Assembly (NCBI GenBank): GCA_045616485.1
Contig: JAZLGU010000042.1
Coordinates: forward strand, 7,581-71,580
Source of the DNA: RGIG3528 sp045616485
Lineage (GTDB): Bacteria > Bacillota > Clostridia > Lachnospirales > Lachnospiraceae
DNA length: 64,000 nt
Direction: 5' to 3'
Under the pieces are notes generated by a model that searched no databases, was not told the origin of the DNA, and saw nothing but the letters and a program-made list of their open reading frames with translations. This document shows positions 17,395 to 26,133 of the stretch, in pieces. Within the stretch, counting starts at the first letter, position 1. Each line of letters opens with the position of its first letter. Made by a program: the position numbers and the translations under genes.

Positions 17395-18299
17395 TTTTCA
17401 TCCTTCATCATACAAGCGCATCCGTAAATGCCTGCAAGATTGCCAAGAGTAGCCAGTCTGAACTGGGTCATCTGAAGCGCATTAAGCAGATTGGGGCCAT
17501 AATGACGCTTTAACGCGTCTAAAAGAATGTCTCCTGCCTTGGATACACCGCCTCCTATAACAAATGCCTCTACATCCACTGACGCAGCTACATGGGAAAG
17601 TGCCATGGTAAGCACTTCTGCCATGTCTTCTATTACCTTAAGAGCTGTCTCATCTCCCGCTTTAGCCTTATCGAACACATCTTTTGCTGTAACATCGCCC
17701 ATGCCACAGGCACGTGCCATATAAGCTATACCGGTAGCACTGGCATACTGCTCCAAATGGCCATGACCGCCACAGCCGCAGATACGTGTCTCATTGTCAT
17801 TAACTCTGATATGTCCAATCTCTCCTGCACCACCATGAACGCCAGCTACTATCTTTCCGTCCAGAATAAGACCACCGCCTACACCTGTACCAAGAGTAAC
17901 CATCATGATATTGTCCATACCCTTGCCGCCGCCCTGCCAGTATTCGCCAAGAGCTGCTACATTGGCATCATTTGCTGCTTTACAAGGAAAACCGCAAAGC
18001 TTTGTAAAATGATCATTAACATTAAAAATATCCCAACCTAAATTGGCACATTTAAGAACAGTACCATCAGCCTTTACAGGTCCGGGAACTCCGATACCGA
18101 GACCAAGAACATCTGCTAACTCTATGCCTTTTTCTTCCATTTTGGCATATATGGCATTTTTAATGTCCTGGGGTACATTCATACCTCCATTGGATCTGTC
18201 TGTGGTAATCTCCCAGGTCTCAAGAAGCTCGCCATCCCTGGTAAAAAGCCCCAGCTTAACTGTTGTGCCTCCAATATCTGAACCAAAAATATACTTCAT
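17391..18299 (-). CDS. glcK: ROK-family glucokinase
   Basis: 302 residues. The N-terminal phosphate-binding motif GSDIGGTTVKLGLF, the ROK signature around VTLGTGVGGGLILDGK, and the zinc-binding cluster GHIRVNDNETRICGCGGHGHLEQYAS define a ROK glucokinase, which phosphorylates glucose to glucose 6-phosphate with ATP. Its place between hprK and murB is typical for Lachnospiraceae and links glucose entry to catabolite signalling. The ribosome-binding site AGAAAGGATAAGAG lies inside one copy of an 18-bp direct repeat that flanks a palindromic element upstream. Confidence 0.94.
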   Translation of the reverse strand: MKYIFGSDIGGTTVKLGLFTRDGELLETWEITTDRSNGGMNVPQDIKNAIYAKMEEKGIELADVLGLGIGVPGPVKADGTVLKCANLGWDIFNVNDHFTKLCGFPCKAANDANVAALGEYWQGGGKGMDNIMMVTLGTGVGGGLILDGKIVAGVHGGAGEIGHIRVNDNETRICGCGGHGHLEQYASATGIAYMARACGMGDVTAKDVFDKAKAGDETALKVIEDMAEVLTMALSHVAASVDVEAFVIGGGVSKAGDILLDALKRHYGPNLLNALQMTQFRLATLGNLAGIYGCACMMKDEK

Positions 18300-18302
18300 C
18301 TC

Positions 18303-18432
18303 TTATCCTTTCTGCCGAAGGTAGTTTACTCGCATACTTGTATGCGAGAAAGGATGCCCGTCCGGCGAGGACTATCATAAGCTTTCGCAAGAAAGCGCGT
18401 CCTACTTATCCTTTTTATCCTTTCTGCCGAAG
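18303..18432 (-). repeat. Palindrome-rich element between hprK and glcK, flanked by 18-bp direct repeats
   Basis: TTATCCTTTCTGCCGAAG occurs at 18303-18320 and again at 18415-18432. The 94 bases between hold two clear hairpins: CTCGCATAC/GTATGCGAG at 18329-18348 with a 2-base gap, and GCTTTC-GCAA-GAAAGC at 18381-18396. A weaker AGGAC/GTCCT pair encloses the second. There is no T tract, so it is not a simple terminator. The repeat includes the glcK ribosome-binding site. It may be a small mobile palindromic element or an mRNA-processing structure. Confidence 0.7.
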
Positions 18433-18438
18433 CTCTCC

Positions 18439-19380
18439 CTAATTTGTATTGGAGTCTTTTCCACCATTCATAATATTATTCATAACTCTCTTATAGAGCT
18501 CCTGACCGGCATTATATCCCATCTTCTTCTGTCTGTGATTAACAGCCGCTGACTCTACAATAATGGCAAGATTTCTGCCCGGACGAATGGGAAGATCATG
18601 GCATACTACCTTATTGCCAAGATATTCCGTATATTTTTCCTCCAAGCCCATGCGATCGTACTCTTTTTCTTTATTCCAGTCTTCCAGACGGATAACCAGA
18701 TCGATCTGCTGAGTCTCCTTAACAGACTCAACACCGAAAAGATTCTTAACATCAATAATACCGATACCACGCAGCTCAATAAGATGCTTGGTAATAGCAG
18801 GTGCTGTACCAATTAAGGTAACATCACTTACCTTCTTAATCTCTACCACGTCATCAGCTACCAGTCTATGGCCACGCTTAATCAGCTCAAGAGCAGCCTC
18901 AGACTTTCCTATACCGGACTCACCGGTAATCAGAATGCCCTCACCATAAACGTCAACCAAAACACCGTGGATGGCAATTCTGGGCGCCAGCTCGACCTTT
19001 AACCATCTGATAACCTCGCCCATAAGCTCAGAAGTACTTTTTTCGGACATGAAAAGCGGCACTCCGCTATCCACAGCCATCTTCTTTACCTCATCACATA
19101 TTTCCATGCCTCTGCAGAAAATAATGGCAGGAATCTTAAAGCTCATAAGCTTTCTCATAACTTCATTGCCCTTATCAGGCATCTGGTCCATGTAGGCATA
19201 CTCTACCTGGCCTATAATCTGAAGTCTCTCGTAGTTGAAATAATCGTAAAAACCTGCCAGCTGCAGAGCAGGACGATTGACTTCCATCTCCGAAACAACA
19301 CGCCCATTAAGATCCAGCTCAGGAGTAAGATAAGTCAGCTGCATGGCTTCCTGAAGCTTTTCAAGTGTAACTGAATACAT
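18439..19380 (-). CDS. hprK: HPr kinase/phosphorylase
   Basis: 313 residues. Walker A GESGIGKSEAALELI lies near residue 153, followed by HRLVADDVVEI and the family signature around LRGIGIIDVKNLFGVESV. HprK phosphorylates HPr and Crh on Ser46 in response to ATP and fructose 1,6-bisphosphate and removes it when phosphate is high, setting carbon catabolite control. A candidate substrate, the Ser46-only HPr-like protein, is encoded four genes downstream. The gene starts 16 bases after uvrC with a short leader containing AAGGAGCG, so it is co-transcribed with ftsH and uvrC. Confidence 0.96.
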   Translation of the reverse strand: MYSVTLEKLQEAMQLTYLTPELDLNGRVVSEMEVNRPALQLAGFYDYFNYERLQIIGQVEYAYMDQMPDKGNEVMRKLMSFKIPAIIFCRGMEICDEVKKMAVDSGVPLFMSEKSTSELMGEVIRWLKVELAPRIAIHGVLVDVYGEGILITGESGIGKSEAALELIKRGHRLVADDVVEIKKVSDVTLIGTAPAITKHLIELRGIGIIDVKNLFGVESVKETQQIDLVIRLEDWNKEKEYDRMGLEEKYTEYLGNKVVCHDLPIRPGRNLAIIVESAAVNHRQKKMGYNAGQELYKRVMNNIMNGGKDSNTN

Positions 19381-19396
19381 AGTCGCTCCTTATTTT

Positions 19397-21259
19397 TTAT
19401 TTGTGTTCTTCAAAAAATTTCTTAATACTCTCAGCTGCCGGCATATTCATACCGGGAATGCTGCTAAGCTCATCCAGCGAAGCCTCCCTAAGGGCCTGCA
19501 GACTTTCATAATGTCTCATAAGCTCCACCCTGCGCTTTTCCCCTATACCGGGTATATCATCCAGTATGGAATGTGTCTGGGCTTTACTTCTGAGATTCCT
19601 ATGATAGGTAATGGCAAAACGGTGAGTCTCATCCTGGATTCTGGTTACCAGATGAAAACCCTCTGATGTAGTATCTATCGCCACTTCCCTGTCATCAAAC
19701 CAAAGTCCTCTGGTCCTATGGCGGTCATCTTTTACCATGCCACAGACAGGAATCGTAAGGCCAAGGCTCCGTACCACTTCCAGCACTGAATTTACCTGCC
19801 CTCTGCCGCCATCTATCAGAAGGAGATCCGGAAATCTGACAAAAGAATCATTTCCGTTTCCTTCCTGCTTTTCCTTTTCTCTGAGACCATGCTCAAAACG
19901 GCGGGTCAGTACCTCTTTCATACTGCCATAGTCATCTGCCCCCACAATAGTTCTGGTCTTAAAACGACGGTAATCGGACTTTTTCGGACGACCGCCTTCG
20001 AAAACCACCATGGATGCAACATTTTCAAAGCCTTGAGTATTGGAAATGTCATACGACTCTATTCTATATAATTCAGGCAGGTTAAGCAAGTCTTTTATTT
20101 CGTTTAATGCCCCCACTGTCCTGTCAGCTGCTTTCTTTAATTTCAAGTCATCGTGATCAAATGTCATACGGGCATTTTCAACTGCCATTTCAATAAGTCT
20201 CTTTTTCTCTCCCTTCTGAGGAGTAAAAATGCTGACCTTATGGCCTCTAAGCTCTGACAAAAAGCTCATAATCTGCCCCACTTCCTCTGGGGGAAGCTCT
20301 GTAGATATATAGATTTCTTTAGGGATATGGGGTGTTCCTGAATAATACTGATTTATAAACGATACCATAATCTCAGCATCAGTATCATTTTCCACATGAG
20401 TAAGGTGAAAATTATCTCTGCCGATAAGCTTGCCTTCCCTTATGAAAAAACAAGACACTACAGCAGATGTGGCACCCTTATAAACTCCTAAAACGTCCCT
20501 GTCATTATTGTCACATTCGTCTGCTTTCTGGGCCTGGTCCAGACGTAAAACTGAAGAAATCAGATCCCTGACTTCAGCTGCTCTTTCAAACTCCATCTCA
20601 TCAGAGAGTCTTAGCATATTTTCTCGAAGTCCTGAGATAACTTCATCGTAATGGCCACTTAGAAAACCAACACATTTTTCCACCTGCAAGGCATACTCTT
20701 TTTTATCTACATTTCCCTGACAGGGAGCAGGACATCTTCCCATGGAGTGGTAAAGACAAGGCCTGTCATTTACCTTTTTCCCGGTTAAAATAGTGCTGCA
20801 GGATCTTATATCATATATTTTTTTAAGAAGGTCTATGGTATCATGAACAGCTTCGCCTGAAGTATAGGGGCCAAAGTATCTGGCACTGTCTTTTTTCCTC
20901 TCTCTGGCCATCATAATACGCGGATATGGCTCATTTGTGGTGATTTTTATGTAAGGATAATGTTTATCATCCTTCAGCATGGTATTGTATTTAGGTCTGT
21001 GTTCTTTTATAAGATTACATTCCAAAATAAGAGCCTCTGCCTCAGAAGCCACTACAATATACTCAAACCAGGCCACCTGGCTGACCATCTTTTTTACCTT
21101 GGGAGTATGCTGTTTATTTTCACGAAAATACTGTCGTACCCTGTTTTTGAGTACGACAGCCTTACCGACATATATTATTTCGTCGGATGAATTGTGCATT
21201 ATATAAACTCCGGGCTTGTCCGGAAGTTTTTTCAGCTCTTCTTCTAAATTAAATTCCAT
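19397..21259 (-). CDS. uvrC: Excinuclease ABC subunit C
   Basis: 620 residues, full length. The N-terminal GIY-YIG nuclease domain reads LPDKPGVYIMHNSSDEIIYVGKA, followed by the UVR motif (ADECDN region preceded by EFERAAEVRDLI), the RNase H-like endonuclease domain (ESYDISNTQG, LLIDGGRGQVNSVLEV) and two helix-hairpin-helix motifs at the C-terminus (LDDIPGIGEKRRVELM, LSSIPGMN). UvrC makes both cuts around bulky DNA lesions with UvrAB. Its start overlaps the ftsH stop by 11 bases. uvrC next to hprK is a common Clostridia arrangement. Confidence 0.97.
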   Translation of the reverse strand: MEFNLEEELKKLPDKPGVYIMHNSSDEIIYVGKAVVLKNRVRQYFRENKQHTPKVKKMVSQVAWFEYIVVASEAEALILECNLIKEHRPKYNTMLKDDKHYPYIKITTNEPYPRIMMARERKKDSARYFGPYTSGEAVHDTIDLLKKIYDIRSCSTILTGKKVNDRPCLYHSMGRCPAPCQGNVDKKEYALQVEKCVGFLSGHYDEVISGLRENMLRLSDEMEFERAAEVRDLISSVLRLDQAQKADECDNNDRDVLGVYKGATSAVVSCFFIREGKLIGRDNFHLTHVENDTDAEIMVSFINQYYSGTPHIPKEIYISTELPPEEVGQIMSFLSELRGHKVSIFTPQKGEKKRLIEMAVENARMTFDHDDLKLKKAADRTVGALNEIKDLLNLPELYRIESYDISNTQGFENVASMVVFEGGRPKKSDYRRFKTRTIVGADDYGSMKEVLTRRFEHGLREKEKQEGNGNDSFVRFPDLLLIDGGRGQVNSVLEVVRSLGLTIPVCGMVKDDRHRTRGLWFDDREVAIDTTSEGFHLVTRIQDETHRFAITYHRNLRSKAQTHSILDDIPGIGEKRRVELMRHYESLQALREASLDELSSIPGMNMPAAESIKKFFEEHK

Positions 21260-23204
21260 CAGGAAGCTCGTCCTTATTTTCTGTGGTCTCAGATGCCTGA
21301 ACTTCTACAGGATTGCCATTTTCATCGATACCTTTAAGTCTTCTGTAAATCTCCATAAATTCCTTGCCGGTAATGCTTTCCTTATCAATAAGCACCTGGG
21401 CAATAGCCTCTAAGATATCGCGATTTTCCACGATTTTCTGCTTGGCATCATTATAGCAGTCAGTAATAATCTTACGAACTTCAATATCAATCTCAGCTTC
21501 TGTAGTCTGCGCACACTGAGAAACAGAGCGACCATCCAGATACTGATTCTCGGTAGACTCCAGCATAACCATGCCAAATTTCTCACTCATACCATATCTG
21601 GTAATCATAGCCCTGGCAATACCGGTAGCCTGCTCTATATCATTGGCCGCACCTGTAGTAATAGAGCCAAATACCACCTCTTCAGCAGCACGTCCGGCAC
21701 AGAAGGTGGTAATTCTGGCAATAAGCTCCTCTTTCTTCATAAGGAACTTCTCTTCTTCAGGCGCCTGAAGCACATAGCCAAGGCTGCCCTTGGTACGGGG
21801 AACAATGGTAATTTTCTGCACAGGCTCTGCATTTTTTTGTAAAGCTGATACCAGGGCATGACCGGTCTCATGGAAAGCCACCACTTTTCTTTCATCATTA
21901 TTCATGATGCGGTCTTTCTTTTCCTTACCTGCAATAACTACTTCTACCGATTCGAAAAGATCGGCTTGGGTAACAAACTTGCGGCCACGCTTAACTGCCA
22001 AAATAGCAGCTTCATTAATCATATTGGCCAGCTCTGATCCAACAGCGCCGGATGTAGCAAGAGCGATAGCCTCAAGATCTACATCATCGCCCATATTTAC
22101 ATTTTTAGCATGAACCTTAAGCACTTCCACTCTGCCCTTAAGGTCAGGTCTGTCTACAATAACACGTCTGTCAAAACGACCCGGACGAAGGAGTGCCTTG
22201 TCCAAAACCTCAGGTCTGTTGGTAGCTGCGAGGATAACCACACCCTTGCTGGCATCGAAGCCATCCATCTCAGCCAAAAGCTGATTCAGAGTCTGCTCAC
22301 GCTCATCATTGCCGCCATAGCGGGAATCACGGGACTTACCAATAGCATCTACCTCATCAATGAAAATAATACAAGGTGCCATAGCCTGAGCCTGCTTGAA
22401 AAGATCTCTTACTCGGGAAGCACCAACACCTACGTACATTTCCACAAAGTCCGATCCGGAAAGTGAGAAGAAAGGCACCTTGGCCTCACCTGCAACTGCC
22501 TTGGCAAGCAAGGTCTTACCTGTACCTGGAGGGCCCACAAGCAGCGCACCCTTAGGGAGCTTTGCACCAATAGCAGTGTATTTACCGGGATCATGTAAGA
22601 AATCAACGATTTCCGTAAGGCTTTCCTTGGCTTCCTCCTGACCTGCTACGTTCTCAAAAGTAACGCCAGTCTCCTTTTCCACATAAACTTTGGCATTGGA
22701 CTTACCTACGTTCATAATGCCGCCGGCAGATCTGGCTGCCATACGATACATAAGGAACATAAAGAGGAAAAGTCCACCGAACATTATGACAAAATCAAGT
22801 ACAGTAGTCCAGATAGCTGATTTATTATCCTCTACCACGCGCTTATAACTAACTCCTGCAGCCTCAAGACGGGCAGATAAAGTACTGCCATCCTCCAGCA
22901 CGCCGGTGTAATATGTAGTAGTGTAATTGGCTATTTTCTGCTCTTTAGGGGTAATAACCACCTTCATGGCTTCAGGATAAATCTCGACTTTATCTATCTC
23001 TCCCTTTTCCAGCATGGAAACAAATTCAGAATAAGTAATCTCCTTGTTGGTAGACTTGTTGATGGACTGGGATATCATCTTGCCCCAAAGCACCATAAAG
23101 AGCGCCACCACCAGGCATATCAGAAGTCCTATTCTATTGTGGAATTTGTTCTTAAAATCTCTATTATTTTTGTTATTGCGTTGTGAATTATTGTCGTTCA
23201 TCAT
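21249..23204 (-). CDS. ftsH: ATP-dependent zinc metalloprotease FtsH
   Basis: 651 residues. Two transmembrane segments (about 25-45 and 131-153) flank a small extracytoplasmic domain. The AAA+ domain has Walker A GPPGTGKT near 225, Walker B IIFIDEVDAIG and the second region of homology ATNRPEVLDKALLRPGRFDR. The zinc site is HETGHA near 445. FtsH degrades unstable and membrane proteins. The GGAGGG site lies so close to the first ATG that the second ATG (23201) may be the true start. It heads the string ftsH-uvrC-hprK-glcK-murB-rapZ-whiA-HPr-LCP, with a palindrome over its promoter. Confidence 0.97.
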   Translation of the reverse strand: MMNDNNSQRNNKNNRDFKNKFHNRIGLLICLVVALFMVLWGKMISQSINKSTNKEITYSEFVSMLEKGEIDKVEIYPEAMKVVITPKEQKIANYTTTYYTGVLEDGSTLSARLEAAGVSYKRVVEDNKSAIWTTVLDFVIMFGGLFLFMFLMYRMAARSAGGIMNVGKSNAKVYVEKETGVTFENVAGQEEAKESLTEIVDFLHDPGKYTAIGAKLPKGALLVGPPGTGKTLLAKAVAGEAKVPFFSLSGSDFVEMYVGVGASRVRDLFKQAQAMAPCIIFIDEVDAIGKSRDSRYGGNDEREQTLNQLLAEMDGFDASKGVVILAATNRPEVLDKALLRPGRFDRRVIVDRPDLKGRVEVLKVHAKNVNMGDDVDLEAIALATSGAVGSELANMINEAAILAVKRGRKFVTQADLFESVEVVIAGKEKKDRIMNNDERKVVAFHETGHALVSALQKNAEPVQKITIVPRTKGSLGYVLQAPEEEKFLMKKEELIARITTFCAGRAAEEVVFGSITTGAANDIEQATGIARAMITRYGMSEKFGMVMLESTENQYLDGRSVSQCAQTTEAEIDIEVRKIITDCYNDAKQKIVENRDILEAIAQVLIDKESITGKEFMEIYRRLKGIDENGNPVEVQASETTENKDELPDGI

Positions 23205-23225
23205 CCCTCCGCATGTTCAGCAAAA

Positions 23226-23263
23226 TGTGATTAGTTAATATTAGTAATATTATTAACATCACA
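23226..23263. promoter_or_regulatory. Large interrupted palindrome over the ftsH promoter
   Basis: Arms TGTGAT-GTTAATA and TATTAAC-ATCACA (13 bp each, with a 2-base bulge on one side) surround a 10-base centre. The palindrome covers the -10 box and the predicted start point of ftsH, a position suited to an operator. Confidence 0.5.
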
Positions 23264-23272
23264 GTATTGCAA
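23244..23272 (-). promoter_or_regulatory. Sigma-A promoter of ftsH
   Basis: TTGCAA, 17 bases, TATTAC on the minus strand. Confidence 0.5.
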
Positions 23273-23319
23273 ATTTTTGTGTTTAAATTATTAACGATTT
23301 GCGTAAATTCTAAGGACAT

Positions 23320-24234
23320 TTATTCATATCTTAAATTAACGCAAATAATATTTTCACTGTCTTTAAGCCTTTTTCTGTAATCAGCGGCCTTGCTTTCGTC
23401 TCCCAGCTGTTTATAAAACTCCGCCAGCAGAAATAGAATATCTCCTACTTCCAGCCCCGCCTTAATAAAGCTTTCTTCCAGTAATGCTACCCTGTTAACA
23501 TCATTTTTTATTGTGGCACACTTTAATCCTACCGCCAAATCCTCATAGAATTCGTAGGAAGCTTCTTCCGACTGCCTGGCCATAAACCACTGTTCCGCAC
23601 TAAGGAAGTCATCATCATCCCCACTGAAAAACAGTTCCTTTACATACATGGAAAAAAGTCTGCCGGACATATAGGCATCCTGTTCCAAAACGCGTAAAAA
23701 TGAGGCAAAATCCCTTTTGGCATGATTTTCATGGGGCTTATGGAGAATCTGAATGTCAGAATCAAATACTAAAGGCTCTGTACGAACAGTCTCATGTATG
23801 GGATCAATCCAGGTCCAGGTACGAATTCTTTTAAAAAGCTTTGGTCTAAGCTCTTCCAGATCATTATAGCACATATTAAGTTCAGAAGGATTCACATAGT
23901 GCATTTGCACTACTTCTATCTGAGGATCCAAAACCCTTTTCAGAGCCATAAGAGCCTTTCTGTTAGCCTCATCCACCACCTCATCTGCATCGGCAGAGTA
24001 GATATAATCACATGTAGCGTAGGAAAAGGCAGCATTACGAGCCTTCGAGAAATCATCAACCCACTTAAAATCATATATCCTGTCGGTATAGGAAGCTGCT
24101 ATTTCTTTTGTCCTGTCCGTAGAGCCCGTATCCAGTATAATAAGCTCATCATAAAAGCCTTTCAGACTATCCAGACATATCGGCAAATTCTTTTCTTCAT
24201 TTTTCACAATCATGCAAACTGATACAGTAATCAT
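23320..24234 (-). CDS. Family 2 glycosyltransferase with helical C-terminal region
   Basis: 304 residues. The N-terminal GT-A domain begins ITVSVCMIVKNEEKNLPICLDSL, then IILDTGSTDRTKEIA and the metal-binding DADE motif (YIYSADADEVVDEAN near residue 80). The second half is helical and tetratricopeptide-like (LLAEFYKQLGDESKAADYRKRL). Such proteins transfer a sugar from a nucleotide donor, often to surface glycans or glycopeptides; donor and acceptor cannot be read. An AGGAT site precedes the ATG. It lies 21 bases after rdgB and is probably the last gene of the string that begins at the rRNA methyltransferase. Confidence 0.85.
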   Translation of the reverse strand: MITVSVCMIVKNEEKNLPICLDSLKGFYDELIILDTGSTDRTKEIAASYTDRIYDFKWVDDFSKARNAAFSYATCDYIYSADADEVVDEANRKALMALKRVLDPQIEVVQMHYVNPSELNMCYNDLEELRPKLFKRIRTWTWIDPIHETVRTEPLVFDSDIQILHKPHENHAKRDFASFLRVLEQDAYMSGRLFSMYVKELFFSGDDDDFLSAEQWFMARQSEEASYEFYEDLAVGLKCATIKNDVNRVALLEESFIKAGLEVGDILFLLAEFYKQLGDESKAADYRKRLKDSENIICVNLRYE

Positions 24235-24255
24235 GTATAAATCCTATTATGAAAA

Positions 24256-24834
24256 TTAAAGGTAAGGGAAAATCATTCTAAGGGCTTTCCCTCTGTGAGA
24301 AATAGCATTTTTTTCACTGGGATCCAGCTCTGCAGTAGTCTTTTTATACTCAGGCAGGTAAAAAATGGGATCATAGCCGAAACCGTTTTCTCCCCGGATC
24401 TCCGGGGCCACAAAGCCCTCTATGGTACCTCTTACCACTTTTTCTCTGCCATCCGGCCATACTGCCGCTACAGCACATACGAACCTGCAGCTTCTCTTTT
24501 CAAAAGGCAAATCTTTTACCTGATCTATAATATAGTTATTCTTTGTATTATAATCAGTATCTCTACCTAAAAATCTGGCTGAATATATACCAGGCTTTTT
24601 ATCCATGGCATCAACTTCAAGCCCCGAATCATCTGCCAAAGTAAGGCAGCCTGACTCTTTCGCAATGGCTCTGGCCTTAATAAGGGCATTTTCCTCAAAA
24701 GTGCTGCCATTTTCCTCCGGATCTGCAGTAATACCTGCCTCCTTCATGGAAAGCACCTCAAAATCTCCGGTAATAATCTCCCTTATCTCTTTCATTTTAT
24801 CCTTATTGGATGTGGCAAAAATTATTTTTGTCAT
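24256..24834 (-). CDS. rdgB: RdgB/HAM1 family non-canonical purine NTP pyrophosphatase
   Basis: About 192 residues. The N-terminal MTKIIFATSNKDKMKEI is the family's nucleotide-binding signature; ENALIKARAIAKESGCLTLADDSGLEVDA and GENGFGYDPIFYLPE with the C-terminal SHRGKALR complete it. It hydrolyses dITP, dXTP and related nucleotides to keep them out of DNA. I chose the ATG at 24834, preceded by GGGAG at 5 bases; the ATG at 24846 has no such site. It follows the methyltransferase gene by 15 bases. Confidence 0.95.
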   Translation of the reverse strand: MTKIIFATSNKDKMKEIREIITGDFEVLSMKEAGITADPEENGSTFEENALIKARAIAKESGCLTLADDSGLEVDAMDKKPGIYSARFLGRDTDYNTKNNYIIDQVKDLPFEKRSCRFVCAVAAVWPDGREKVVRGTIEGFVAPEIRGENGFGYDPIFYLPEYKKTTAELDPSEKNAISHRGKALRMIFPYL

Positions 24835-24849
24835 AAATACTCCCATAAA

Positions 24850-26004
24850 TTATTGCTGTTTGGGCTGCTTGGGTGGCTTGGGGCCAAGAAAAGAGTAAAA
24901 ATAAGTCTTAAGCATACCATTATATATTTTTCTGTTTTTATCAGGCTCTTTTCCTATATGCTTGGCCGCCTCTTCCCAGCTGGTAATCATAAACATGGAC
25001 CAGGAATCCAGCTTTTTATAGCTGTCTCCCAGCGCTCTGTAAAGAGCAGGCAATGCCTCCTTTTCTTCCAGTCTCTCACCATAAGGAGGATTGGTAATAA
25101 TAAATCCATACTTTTTAGGATGGCGGAGGTCCTTAACATCTCTCTGCTGAAAATGAATGTACTGCTCTACACCTGCATCTATGGCATTTTGGCGGGCCGC
25201 TTTTACTATATCAGCATCAATATCAAAGCCCTGAATATTCATTTCTATATCAGTTCTAATCTTCCCATGAGCTTCTTCAATGGCTGCATACCAGACCTTT
25301 TTAGGAATAATATTGGTCCAATCCTCTGCCAAAAACTCACGATTCATACCCGGTGCAATATTGGCTCCAATCATGGCAGCCTCAATGGGAATAGTGCCGG
25401 AACCGCAGAAAGGATCCACCAGTATCCTGTCCTTGTTCCAGGGGGTAAGCATAATAAGAGCAGCAGCCAGTGTTTCTTCAATAGGCGCCTTGGCAGTCAT
25501 CTTTCTATAGCCGCGTTTGTGAAGGGACTCACCGGATGTATCAATACCAACTACTACTTCATCCTTTAAGATAGATACTCTTACAGGGAAGCTGGCGCCT
25601 GTCTCAGGGAACCAGCTGATAGAGTAATGCTCCTTCATGCGCTCTACCATAGCTTTTTTCATAATAGACTGAATATCAGAAGGAGAAAAAACCTTACTTT
25701 TTACGGAATTGGCCTTAGCCACCCAGAATTTGGCATCGCTGGGTAAAAACTGCTCCCAGGGTATAGCTTTTGTCCCCTGAAACAGCTCTTCAAAAGTCTC
25801 TGCATGGAAGGAGCCCACTTTCCATAATACACGCTCTGCAGTACGCAGATTGACATTAGCTCTGGCAAAAGCAGAAACATCGCCGGTAAAGCCCACCTTA
25901 CCGTCTACTACTTCTGTAATTTCAAGGCCAAGATCCTGCAGCTCTCTTTTCAGTACAGCTTCCAGTCCAAAATGACATGGAGCAATAAATTCAAATTTTT
26001 CCAT
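24850..26004 (-). CDS. THUMP-domain 23S rRNA (guanine-N2) methyltransferase, RlmL/YpsC type
   Basis: 384 residues. A THUMP RNA-binding domain fills about residues 1-160, then a Rossmann methyltransferase with DPFCGSGTIPIEAAMIG (SAM binding) and the catalytic NPPYGERL motif. This family methylates guanine N2 in 23S rRNA; the E. coli relative RlmL acts on G2445. The C-terminus is a Lys/Pro/Gln-rich tail (FLGPKPPKQPKQQ). It has its own promoter and heads a small operon with rdgB and the glycosyltransferase. Exact target base is inferred from family only. Confidence 0.9.
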   Translation of the reverse strand: MEKFEFIAPCHFGLEAVLKRELQDLGLEITEVVDGKVGFTGDVSAFARANVNLRTAERVLWKVGSFHAETFEELFQGTKAIPWEQFLPSDAKFWVAKANSVKSKVFSPSDIQSIMKKAMVERMKEHYSISWFPETGASFPVRVSILKDEVVVGIDTSGESLHKRGYRKMTAKAPIEETLAAALIMLTPWNKDRILVDPFCGSGTIPIEAAMIGANIAPGMNREFLAEDWTNIIPKKVWYAAIEEAHGKIRTDIEMNIQGFDIDADIVKAARQNAIDAGVEQYIHFQQRDVKDLRHPKKYGFIITNPPYGERLEEKEALPALYRALGDSYKKLDSWSMFMITSWEEAAKHIGKEPDKNRKIYNGMLKTYFYSFLGPKPPKQPKQQ

Positions 26005-26050
26005 ATATAAATCAATATTTCCTTTTCCGGCTAGTATATAGCCTTGTTTG

Positions 26051-26078
26051 AGTATATCAAATGTAGCAATAATGTCAA
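26051..26078 (-). promoter_or_regulatory. Sigma-A promoter of the methyltransferase-rdgB operon
   Basis: TTGACA, 16 bases, TATACT on the minus strand, directly after the previous terminator. Confidence 0.7.
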
Positions 26079-26107
26079 TACAAAACGCCCTCGCACAAAG
26101 CGAGGGC
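26079..26107 (-). terminator. Terminator after the alpha/beta hydrolase
   Basis: GCCCTCGC/GCGAGGGC with a 5-base loop at 26087-26107, followed on the minus strand by GTTTTGT. Confidence 0.65.
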
Positions 26108-26133
26108 TTAGTGCGTCGACAAAGCGTCGGCGC

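Noticed and set aside
24853..25569. A 238-codon plus-strand open frame
   Set aside because: It lies wholly opposite the rRNA methyltransferase gene, has no ribosome-binding site and an implausible Cys/Phe/Ile-rich composition. It is a shadow frame.
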